From Anaerolineae bacterium (lineage in GTDB: Bacteria > Chloroflexota > Anaerolineae > Promineifilales > Promineifilaceae), in NCBI GenBank assembly GCA_030425205.1, contig JAUIAP010000024.1, positions 34,028-98,027 on the forward strand: a DNA stretch of 64,000 bases, given 5' to 3'. Made by a program: the position numbers and the translations under genes. Under the pieces are notes generated by a model. It was given only the letters and a program-made list of their open reading frames with translations. It searched no databases and was not told the DNA's origin. Within the stretch, counting starts at the first letter, position 1. Each line of letters begins with the position of its first letter. Below are positions 50,906 to 58,391 of the stretch, piece after piece.

Positions 50906-53740
50906 TCAATGGGTGAGATGAATTTTGACAAGTGCAATAATCGCGTCAAATGTCAACTGTTGACCACAATTCCATGCCTGAGTGAAAAGGTCTTGACCGA
51001 TTTCCACTGCCAATTCATCAATGTGCGCGGTTAGCCAGCGTTGCGCGTTGACCATCGTCTCTGGCTGTTGCAGTAGCCATGCGGCAAGCTGCACGGGAAC
51101 GGTTGTCGGCTGCACAAACAGATGTCGCCACCAAACGACGCAGCTAGCGAGCATCCCGTGTGTTTGCCAGCGACTTCCGATGGCGAGGTGATCGTCGAGC
51201 AACTGACGCAAGCAGCGACGCGCCTCGTCAATGCGCCCCAATGCCTCATACGTCTGGATATATTGATTGTAAACGTTCGTCATCGCATACAAATCTTGCG
51301 TTGGAAGGATCATTGCAGCATTTCTGTGCGCCATGTTGAGTGCGCGTTCAGGCTGCCCCGCATTGAGATACTGCCATACAAGCGTAGCGAGATAGTTGTT
51401 GGTCATGATCCGCTGTGGATAGTTTGACTCGCTGATGACGAGTTGTTGTTCCAGTTTAAGGATGGTGTCGGGGTCATGTACGCTGGGCTTGAGCTTGAAC
51501 CGCGTCAAACACTGTTCGGCATAAGCGCGGTAGAAAGGATCATCACCTTCCTGCGCAATTTCGGCCGCTTTTGCAAAATAATACGCCCGGTCTTCCTCGA
51601 AACTTTCATCGTCTGGAATCGCGAACTGGATCGCTATCGCGGCAAAAAAGCGGGTGTCGAAGTCAGCATGTTGTTCGATGAGCGGAAATGTGTCGTTCAA
51701 GCGATTGCGAGCCGTCTTGGGATCAACCTGACAGAGCGTGTAAATCTCCGTAGCGCGGATGTGAAGCAATGCAGGGTCGTTTTCTGGCACGCCGTCTTGC
51801 ACAAGGTCGGCCGCCGCCGCGCCCAAAATCTGATAGGCATGTTCGCCACTCTCCATGCACAACCCCATGATTGCAAAGGTGAGTTGTGCCAGTTCGGTTA
51901 CCATGCGTTGTTTGTGGGCGTAATGCCACGCTTGCCAGATGTTGTTGCTATCGGCCGAAATCGGTGGCATCCAGTGGTGGCGAAAGGTGTAACGTGCATA
52001 ACGGCACTGCACCTGTGCAAATCGCGCAAAGTAACGACAGTGGCGCAGCGGCAGATCATTGTCACGCTCCTCACGCTTTGAGGTGGCAAACTGGCGCAGC
52101 AGGTCGTGCAGTTCATAGCGTTCTCCTAAACGCTGGACGAGGCCGTTTTGACAAAGCTGATGTAGCACTTGGCGCGACGCGCTGGCAATCGCAATGGCTG
52201 CTTCCAGCGTAAAGCCAGCGCGAAAGACGGTTAAACGGGCAAGCGTAGTCTGTTGCGCTGGGGATAGTCGTTGCCAACTGTGTTCAAAGACGGCGGTGAT
52301 GCTGCGCTGGCGATCTGGCAGGTCGCTTAGATCGGCCGATAAAAACTGCATTCCGCGCTCAATCTCGTCGGCAATCTCAGCGGTGGACAGCATATCGCAC
52401 CATGCCGCCGCAAGAATCAGTGGCAGCGGCAGTCCAGCAACGAGCTTGCAGATGCGTTGAACATGCGGACGGTTGCGCCGTTCAAGTCGAAAAACTGGTC
52501 GCACGCGCTGTGCCTGTGTCGCAAACAGCTCCATTGCATCGTTCTCGCGCTCATGGTGTGCCAATCCGTTGACAACTAGGACAGCGGAGCTATGCAGGGG
52601 CAGCCGCAAGCGCGAGGTGACGAGGATGACAAGCTGCTGCGTCGCTTCGAGCAACTCATTCAAGAGCCGTGAACCATCGAGCAGGTGTTCAAAGTTGTCG
52701 AGAATCAGCAACATCTGACGCAGACGTAGCTCACGACAGAGGGCTGTCCACAGTGGCATCTCAGCTGGTGGCTGGAAGCCGATGGCGGTGGCGATGGCGG
52801 TTGGTATCGCTTGCGCGTGCGTGACTGGCGCGAGCTTGACGAGAAAAACACCGTCTTGATAATGGGATAGCTGTTCGTGTCCAAACGCCGTCGCCAAGCG
52901 CGTTTTGCCGCTGCCGCCCAGACCAACCAGCGTGACCAAGCGTTCACCCCGTTCTCTGAACAGTGTTTGTAACTGTTGGCATTCGGCTTTTCGGCCGATA
53001 ATGCGCGTGATCTCGTTGGGCAGATTGTGGCGAGTCGCTATCTGTTCAGCGCGAATGGCTGCGATGAGGGATTGCGTTTCGGCCGATGGCGCAACCCCAA
53101 ATTCATTCGCTAATTCTGCGCGCAGACGCTCGTACTGACGAATCGCCTCCACATGCTGCCCGCTCTGATGCAACAGCCGAATCATGCGACGCTGCCGTTT
53201 CTCATCAATTGGATCGCGCAAGACTTGCTGCCGCACCAGCGCAATCGCGTCGTCATAGCGCGACGCTTCGATATAGTGGGTCGCCAAACGATCTAGCACG
53301 CGGTCGTGCGCGGCGCGAAAACGGGTTACTTGCTGCTGCTGCCACCGCTCAAATGGGTCGCTATGTGGCAACGTAAATCCTTGCATGAAGTCGCCGCGCA
53401 TCAAATCACGCGCCTGTTCCAACGTGGCGAGTGTGGTTCCCGCGTCCGTCAACTGTGCGACATCAGACCAGTGTGCGGCAAGTGTGATATGGGTGCGGTC
53501 GGCCGCAAGATACCCTTCCCCAATCGTCTTTGTCAGCGCATACAAGACGCGCCGCAGCCGTCCAAACGCACGCTGCTGATCCGCCTCTGGCCACAGCAAT
53601 GTCGCAAGCTGCTCCCGTCCGACCCTCTTGCTCTCAACCGTCAGATAGGCAAGCAGTGCCATCCCTGCACGGCGATCAACGCTCACAGACTGTCCATCAA
53701 CTTCAACGAGTGGGTTGCCTAACAAATAGACGCGCAACAT
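50906..53740 (-). CDS. BTAD/NB-ARC (SARP/AfsR-like) transcriptional regulator
   Basis: ATG 53740 gives 944 residues; an upstream TTG is not preferred. TACAAT lies 6 bases before the ATG with a TTGAGG 15 bases further up, so the mRNA may be leaderless. N-terminal winged-helix DNA-binding domain (~1-90), BTAD helical domain (~95-240; YDDAIALVRQQVLRDPIDEK, EAIRQYERLRAELANEFG), NB-ARC ATPase (LVGLGGSGKTRLA, LILDNFEHLLDG, LVTSRLRLPL, GLPLPLILAAAW), then TPR-like helices to the end. Such regulators activate nearby genes; the esterase lipoprotein divergently encoded next to it is a candidate target. Confidence 0.88.
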   Translation of the reverse strand: MLRVYLLGNPLVEVDGQSVSVDRRAGMALLAYLTVESKRVGREQLATLLWPEADQQRAFGRLRRVLYALTKTIGEGYLAADRTHITLAAHWSDVAQLTDAGTTLATLEQARDLMRGDFMQGFTLPHSDPFERWQQQQVTRFRAAHDRVLDRLATHYIEASRYDDAIALVRQQVLRDPIDEKRQRRMIRLLHQSGQHVEAIRQYERLRAELANEFGVAPSAETQSLIAAIRAEQIATRHNLPNEITRIIGRKAECQQLQTLFRERGERLVTLVGLGGSGKTRLATAFGHEQLSHYQDGVFLVKLAPVTHAQAIPTAIATAIGFQPPAEMPLWTALCRELRLRQMLLILDNFEHLLDGSRLLNELLEATQQLVILVTSRLRLPLHSSAVLVVNGLAHHERENDAMELFATQAQRVRPVFRLERRNRPHVQRICKLVAGLPLPLILAAAWCDMLSTAEIADEIERGMQFLSADLSDLPDRQRSITAVFEHSWQRLSPAQQTTLARLTVFRAGFTLEAAIAIASASRQVLHQLCQNGLVQRLGERYELHDLLRQFATSKREERDNDLPLRHCRYFARFAQVQCRYARYTFRHHWMPPISADSNNIWQAWHYAHKQRMVTELAQLTFAIMGLCMESGEHAYQILGAAAADLVQDGVPENDPALLHIRATEIYTLCQVDPKTARNRLNDTFPLIEQHADFDTRFFAAIAIQFAIPDDESFEEDRAYYFAKAAEIAQEGDDPFYRAYAEQCLTRFKLKPSVHDPDTILKLEQQLVISESNYPQRIMTNNYLATLVWQYLNAGQPERALNMAHRNAAMILPTQDLYAMTNVYNQYIQTYEALGRIDEARRCLRQLLDDHLAIGSRWQTHGMLASCVVWWRHLFVQPTTVPVQLAAWLLQQPETMVNAQRWLTAHIDELAVEIGQDLFTQAWNCGQQLTFDAIIALVKIHLTH

Positions 53741-53821
53741 AAAAACATTGTAACAGAAAAAGTCGCCCCTCAATTTGGCTTTGCTACGCAGTTTGGGACG
53801 TTTGTGGGACGCGCTGATTGT

Positions 53822-53905
53822 ACAGTGTGCAGTAAACAGTATGCAGTAAACAGTTCCAACTGAGTTTTTTGCTGTTCACTGAAAACTGTTCACTGTTCAC
53901 TTAAA
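53822..53905. repeat. Intergenic repeat of AGTAAACAGT / ACTGTTCACT words
   Basis: CAGTAAACAGT occurs twice on the left side and ACTGTTCACTG-type words repeat on the right, forming an imperfect long hairpin between divergent genes. It resembles in design, not in sequence, the CGGAT and GTTGCGT palindromes elsewhere. Confidence 0.65.
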
Positions 53906-53920
53906 TCAGCGGAGACAATC

Positions 53921-54826
53921 ATGCACAAAATGTTCCCAACTCTAACGATAGCTTTTCTGCTCTTTCTACTAAGTTGCGCCACACCAGAGCCAGTGACGGT
54001 CACGCAGATTGTCGAGCAAGAGGTGACGCGCATTGTCGAAGTGACGGCCGAACCGTCGCCCTCTTACACCGTCGATACTTTCGATACGCAGCAATATGTA
54101 GAACTCTTGGAATCCGTCTATTTTGATGAGCCATTTCGCGTCTACACTGTGCTGCCACTAAGCTACGACACCGAAACAGACAAGTCATATCCCGTCCTCT
54201 ACGTGACGGACGGCAACTACGATACAGACCTCGCCGACACCATCATACAAAATCTGCGATACCAACGCGCCGTTCCCGAAGTGATCATCGTTGGCATCGG
54301 CTACGATACAAATGCTGATGCTGAAATTATGGAACTCAGGAGAGATCTACTGCCAAGCAGCTCTGAAACAGAAGAGGGCGCGGCTGAACTGCTGGCTTTT
54401 TTGACGGAGGAACTGATTCCGCATGTTGATAGCAGTTATCGGACAAATCCATTGCGACGCTTTTTAGCGGGCTTCTCGGCTGGCGGCACGTTTGCCATCT
54501 ACACCATGCTCAACACAGCTGACCTGTTTGAGGGATTTGTCGCCACATCGCCCGGGCTAGCGGAATTTGAAGGTTGGTCGCTATTCGACGAAGTCGAGCG
54601 ATATGTAACTACACACGACGATCTACCTGCCAATCTCTACATGTCGATTGGGAAAGATGAGGAGGGACAGGCACTCTACACGGCGTTTGAAGACAAGTTG
54701 CGGTCACAGGGATTTGCGAGTTTCAAAATGAAGTCAGATGTGTTTGAAGGCGAGAACCATCTCACGATGTGGATGGTCGGTATGCAGCGCGGCTTGCGCG
54801 AGATATTTATTGCACGCAGTTGGTGA
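53921..54826 (+). CDS. Lipoprotein esterase of the esterase D/feruloyl-esterase type
   Basis: This 301-residue protein has GGAGA upstream. The signal peptide ends in a lipobox LLSC (Cys19). After a Val/Thr/Glu-rich linker (VTQIVEQEVTRIVEVTAE) comes an alpha/beta-hydrolase: RVYTVLPLSYDTE, YPVLYVTDGN, the nucleophile elbow GFSAGG (Ser ~185), and a C-terminal GENH supplying the His. It is predicted to be a membrane-attached serine esterase acting outside the cytoplasm; substrate unknown. Confidence 0.85.
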   Translation: MHKMFPTLTIAFLLFLLSCATPEPVTVTQIVEQEVTRIVEVTAEPSPSYTVDTFDTQQYVELLESVYFDEPFRVYTVLPLSYDTETDKSYPVLYVTDGNYDTDLADTIIQNLRYQRAVPEVIIVGIGYDTNADAEIMELRRDLLPSSSETEEGAAELLAFLTEELIPHVDSSYRTNPLRRFLAGFSAGGTFAIYTMLNTADLFEGFVATSPGLAEFEGWSLFDEVERYVTTHDDLPANLYMSIGKDEEGQALYTAFEDKLRSQGFASFKMKSDVFEGENHLTMWMVGMQRGLREIFIARSW

Positions 54827-54833
54827 AGATGAT

Positions 54834-55241
54834 TTAGGAAAAACACAGCATGTAAACGATTTCAAGCGTCTGTTGCGCCGTCGTGGGGCAGATGCGGACA
54901 AGTTCGGCGACATCCACACCACATCCGACGGCAAATGCTGCGTCGAGGGTTCGGCCGAAATCTATGTACGCAACTGTAAACCCTCGTTGCTGCACATTCG
55001 CAATAACACTTAACACAAGCGTCTGCATCCCCGACGTGCCATGACCGACCAGTTCAGCCAACTGACCTTGCGGCAATCCCCCAGTCAGCATGTCTAATTC
55101 AGCCAATCCTGTTTGTAGCGTGGTCGTAGCCGCCTGCGAGCGCAGTGCGCCGATAGCTCGGTTCCCGTATTTTGCGCGAATGGCGTTCACCGCTTCCAAC
55201 GCGGCTTGCTGCTCTGAAAAAGCGTGATCTCGATGCTGCAT
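54834..55241 (-). pseudogene. Remnant of a Y-family polymerase / RecA-like (ImuA-type) gene
   Basis: The reverse frame reads ALEAVNAIRAKYGNRAIGAL (typical of Y-polymerase C-termini), then LAELDMLTGGLPQGQLAELV, GHGTSGMQTLVLSVIANVQQ, VAYIDFGRTLDAAFAVGCGV, ending EIVYMLCFS. The second part is the first half of a RecA-like fold (cf. ImuA/SulA-like mutasome proteins) with a P-loop-like GHGTSGMQT lacking the usual Gly-Lys. It stops after the second strand, so it is a truncated gene; with the dnaE2 fragment at 50429 it suggests a broken mutasome locus. Confidence 0.65.
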
Positions 55242-55469
55242 AGTGTCACACGGCCATGGTGTGTGATACTGCTCCAATGGCTCCAAGTACAAATGTTCTG
55301 TTTTGTGCGAAAAAATGCAATCAATTTAGCGTGAAAATTTGGAGAATGCACGTTGTGAAGATGTGTGAGGACACGATTTGTTAAGCTCAAGATGTACGAA
55401 TATGGCACTTGCCAAACTGATATTCTAGAATTTTTGGTTCAGTGAATCAGTGTAAAGGATGTTTCAAGT

Positions 55470-56426
55470 ATGATTCGGAAAATAAATCTGGCAAAAGAAG
55501 CCAATCAAATAGTCGAACTATTATCGAGCGTTTTTCAATACCCTAATCATCCCGAATGGAGCGCAGACAAAGAGTCGATTCAGGTCATCCAGCAACGTGC
55601 GCGAGCCTATCGTCGCATGGCTCCAATTCTCAACCTTTTCCCGTCCTATAAAAATCGCATTCAAGGACTTGCATACGATGTTGAAGGGGAGACTGTTGGC
55701 TTTTCGCTTTTCTATGAAACATCGCCAACCATCTGGTACATAGACTACATTGGTGTGCTTGCCAATTATCGAAAAAAAGGGATTGGTAAGGCGTTGGTTG
55801 CTGCAACGTTAGAACGAATCCGAGAGTTTGCAGGGTCATATGTATCGCTTGCGGTTAGTAAAGGCAATCTTCCTGCTGAAAACTTATACAGTCAATTTGG
55901 ATTTAGCCCCATCACAGAACGCATCGCACTAGAAATGCAAGGCGGCAAATCTATTTCTCCTGTTGAAGCGGATAACGACTTTGAAACGCAAGTAACCAGC
56001 CAGAGAGAGTGGGAAGCGCAGTATGCCGTTGCAGATGCTGCAATTCCTGATGTGATTAAATCAAAACACCCAATCACCCCAGACTCTTACAAGCCTGGCC
56101 GTTTAGCATTCATAAGCAGGGCGTTCAATTTCCTTGCTGGGCGCAAGTTCAAATTTATTACATTACAAAAAGATGCGAGCTTGGTTGGCTGGTCATTTCT
56201 CAATATGAGTCGCAATGGGCGTGTGTTAAACGCTATCGAAATAATGACAATTGACGATGATCACGTCGCTGAATATCTACTCACTCATTCACTCAACATA
56301 ATCACACAGGCAAACACAGCACCAATTTCACTAAGACTTGATTCTTGGCAAGATGCACTGGTGCAAGCCGCTACCCCATTATTTACCCTCAAATCCATAG
56401 ATACCACATTAGGACTGACTTTATGA
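55470..56426 (+). CDS. GNAT-family acetyltransferase with two GNAT-like halves
   Basis: This 318-residue protein has AAAGGA 13 bases upstream. The N-terminal half is a complete GNAT domain: GETVGFSLFYE, IDYIGVLANYRKKGIGKALV (acetyl-CoA motif R-x-x-G-I-G-x-A), LAVSKGNLPAENLYSQFGF. The C-terminal ~150 residues resemble a degenerate second GNAT half. It overlaps the response-regulator start by 4 bases (ATGA), so the two are translated together. It may modify a component of the signalling system or be a carried partner. Confidence 0.8.
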   Translation: MIRKINLAKEANQIVELLSSVFQYPNHPEWSADKESIQVIQQRARAYRRMAPILNLFPSYKNRIQGLAYDVEGETVGFSLFYETSPTIWYIDYIGVLANYRKKGIGKALVAATLERIREFAGSYVSLAVSKGNLPAENLYSQFGFSPITERIALEMQGGKSISPVEADNDFETQVTSQREWEAQYAVADAAIPDVIKSKHPITPDSYKPGRLAFISRAFNFLAGRKFKFITLQKDASLVGWSFLNMSRNGRVLNAIEIMTIDDDHVAEYLLTHSLNIITQANTAPISLRLDSWQDALVQAATPLFTLKSIDTTLGLTL

Positions 56427-57091
56427 CAACAAAAACAAAAGTTATCATCGCCGAAGACATCGCACTCACGCTTGCAGGTATTCGACAAGGCTTGATGGGT
56501 GACGACTCGATTCAGATAGTCGGTGAATGTCAAACGTCCGATTCGATTATTCCGTCGTTACTGGCGACAAACCCAGACATCCTATTGCTTGACCTAAAAA
56601 TGCCCAATGGGTCAGGCGGCAGTTTTGAGCCGATTTCAGGAATCAAGAAAATTAGAGAGGAATGCCCGACTGTCAAGATAGTTGTGATCTCTGCCTACCT
56701 AAATCCCACTATCATCAGGGAAAATCTGGCAAGCGATATTCGAGGCTACATTTTAAAAGATGATCTTGCCCCCGAACAACTTCCAGTGATCATCAATACG
56801 GTGATGAAAGGTCGTCTCTTCATTTCCAAAACGGTTCGCACCCACTACAAAAGAGAGCGACGATTACCAAACCTGACCAATCGGCAAACAGAGATTCTCA
56901 GGGCATTGGCTGCGAACCTTGATCTAGGACTAGAAGTATTAGCAGAACAGTTGGGTATTGTTCCTCAGTCATTGAGAAATCAGCTCGGAAGCATTTATAA
57001 AGAGATGGGAGCAGCCAACAAGACGCACTGTATTGCGCTGGCAATGGCTTTTGGAATCATTCCACCCCCAGATTATCGTGATATTCAATAG
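56423..57091 (+). CDS. comA: ComA-like response regulator (receiver plus LuxR-type HTH)
   Basis: ATG 56423 gives 222 residues. The receiver has IIAEDIALTLAGIRQGL, the phosphoacceptor Asp57 in LLLDLKMP, VVISAY and YILKDD. The C-terminal domain is LuxR/NarL-like: LTNRQTEILRALAANLD, LEVLAEQLGIVPQSLRNQLG, IYKEMGAANKTHCIALAMA. It lies upstream of the peptide, prenyltransferase and kinase genes, which together match ComQXPA components. It is the predicted output regulator of the cassette. Confidence 0.8.
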   Translation: MTTKTKVIIAEDIALTLAGIRQGLMGDDSIQIVGECQTSDSIIPSLLATNPDILLLDLKMPNGSGGSFEPISGIKKIREECPTVKIVVISAYLNPTIIRENLASDIRGYILKDDLAPEQLPVIINTVMKGRLFISKTVRTHYKRERRLPNLTNRQTEILRALAANLDLGLEVLAEQLGIVPQSLRNQLGSIYKEMGAANKTHCIALAMAFGIIPPPDYRDIQ

Positions 57092-57133
57092 GATTGCGCA
57101 AAAAACAGTATAAATGTAACAAGCAATCGCAGT

Positions 57134-57180
57134 TTGAATTGGGTATAACACCTTTAATACAACAAATCTTCGAAAAGGAG
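57134..57180 (+). promoter_or_regulatory. Promoter and ribosome site of the ComX-like peptide gene
   Basis: TTGAAT (57134-57139), a 17-base spacer and ATACAA (57157-57162) form a sigma-A-like promoter. AAAAGGAG (57173-57180) lies 10 bases before ATG 57191. This gives the peptide gene its own transcription start, separate from the GNAT-regulator unit. Confidence 0.55.
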
Positions 57181-57190
57181 CCTTGAAGAC

Positions 57191-57388
57191 ATGAATCATA
57201 TTGATGAAATGAAACAGCAAACGGATGATGCAGCAAAAGAGTGTGCCTCAATTTGGGACGCTATTTGCAGCAAGCAAGTCAAGAACGTCTCAACCAAATT
57301 AACGCCCCTTGTCACATCGGCAATCCTTCTTGCTGGTGACGCAGAAGCATGGATTGAAAATTTAGGTGGACTCGGTCAGTGGAAATAA
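57191..57388 (+). CDS. comX: ComX-like pheromone precursor peptide
   Basis: This 65-residue protein has a strong Shine-Dalgarno site and no homologous domain. The N-terminal part is charged (MNHIDEMKQQTDDAAKE), the middle hydrophobic (LTPLVTSAILLAG), and the end AWIENLGGLGQWK puts Trp64 next to the C-terminal Lys. ComX precursors in Bacillus are about 55 residues and are prenylated on a Trp in the last ten residues. Size, position directly before a ComQ-like gene and the terminal Trp support this call; sequence identity to known ComX is not expected. Confidence 0.65.
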   Translation: MNHIDEMKQQTDDAAKECASIWDAICSKQVKNVSTKLTPLVTSAILLAGDAEAWIENLGGLGQWK

Positions 57389-57464
57389 GAAGTGCTAGTA
57401 CTGGCTAGCAGCGCAAATATCTCGTAGCTTTTGCGAGATTAGCTGTTCTGCACGATTACAAATC
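57389..57464. other. Short gap with a hairpin between comX-like and comQ-like genes
   Basis: ATCTCG-(9)-CGAGAT at about 57420-57441 can form a 6-bp stem with no T-tract. It may set different expression of peptide and enzyme from one transcript. The comQ-like gene lacks an obvious Shine-Dalgarno site. Confidence 0.4.
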
Positions 57465-58391
57465 ATGGGTTTATCAAGCGAAAGAACGCTCAAAGGGCGT
57501 GTGGGTGAGCTTCATCTCCAAGTCAAGGACGACATCGTCAATCAACTTCTACAGGAACATAACATTGCGGCTCACCAAGTAAAATGGGCATCTCGATATC
57601 TTGATGATCTAAATACGTTGGTTCACTGTTCGGCCGCAATTGCGTGTGTTGCTGTTGGCGGAGATATAAAGAAAACTATTCCCCTGCTGACAAGTTGGTA
57701 TCTGTTCACGTTATCGGCCGATATATTTGACGACATTCAAGATGGCGAAACGGCAAAGTACAATGCACCTGAAGCCGAGATATTGAGCTTTGCCCTGCTC
57801 TCGATCGCGCTGTCATATCATGCCCTGTGTAAGTTGGATGTTCCCCCACAAACTTATCGCAAAGTGGACACGAGGATGAGAGTAGCGTATCTGAGCGCGG
57901 CGAGCGGTCAGCTAAAGAACCAAACTGTCACATCGGAACAGATCGATCAAAACCAATATCTGGCAAATATCATCGAGACCAGTGCCGTTCCGCTCGCACA
58001 GTATTTCGTCTGTGGTGCATATTTAGCTTCTAGGTCAAACGAAGCAGTCGAAAATGCCATCTATGAGTACGGACTTGCTATTGGTACATGTTCGCAACTC
58101 AAAGATGATCTTGAAGATATACAGACAGATTTGCGGACAGGAAACTTTACGCTCCCCATTTTGCATGGTCTGGCTCAACGTGAGCATCCACTGTTTAGCG
58201 AATTGCAAGTGTTAATCGATCGGAAGGCCGAGACTCCGCGCATCAGAGAGATATTAAGCGAAATGGGGTCAATCGACGATGTTCAACGATTGCTATTTGT
58301 CTATCTTCAACGTGCAGAAAGTGCTATACAGTCTGTTTCGCACCTGATACCGAAAGAGGCTTTGGAGTTGCTTTCGTGGAAAAGAAAGTGA
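57465..58391 (+). CDS. comQ: ComQ-like isoprenyl transferase
   Basis: This 308-residue protein is close to ComQ length (~300). The first Asp-rich motif is DIFDDIQDGE (Asp89, Asp90, Asp93); the second is LKDDLEDIQTDLRTGNFTLP near residue 213, in the place of F-Q-x-x-D-D-x-x-D of polyprenyl synthases. ComQ prenylates the Trp of ComX with farnesyl or geranyl diphosphate and processes the precursor. Location between the peptide and the kinase genes favours this over a general polyprenyl-diphosphate synthase. Confidence 0.78.
   Translation: MGLSSERTLKGRVGELHLQVKDDIVNQLLQEHNIAAHQVKWASRYLDDLNTLVHCSAAIACVAVGGDIKKTIPLLTSWYLFTLSADIFDDIQDGETAKYNAPEAEILSFALLSIALSYHALCKLDVPPQTYRKVDTRMRVAYLSAASGQLKNQTVTSEQIDQNQYLANIIETSAVPLAQYFVCGAYLASRSNEAVENAIYEYGLAIGTCSQLKDDLEDIQTDLRTGNFTLPILHGLAQREHPLFSELQVLIDRKAETPRIREILSEMGSIDDVQRLLFVYLQRAESAIQSVSHLIPKEALELLSWKRK

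Noticed and set aside
51443..52081. 212-residue forward ORF inside the BTAD regulator
   Set aside because: The regulator's TPR region is clearly coded on the reverse strand; the forward product is Cys/Arg-rich without a motif.
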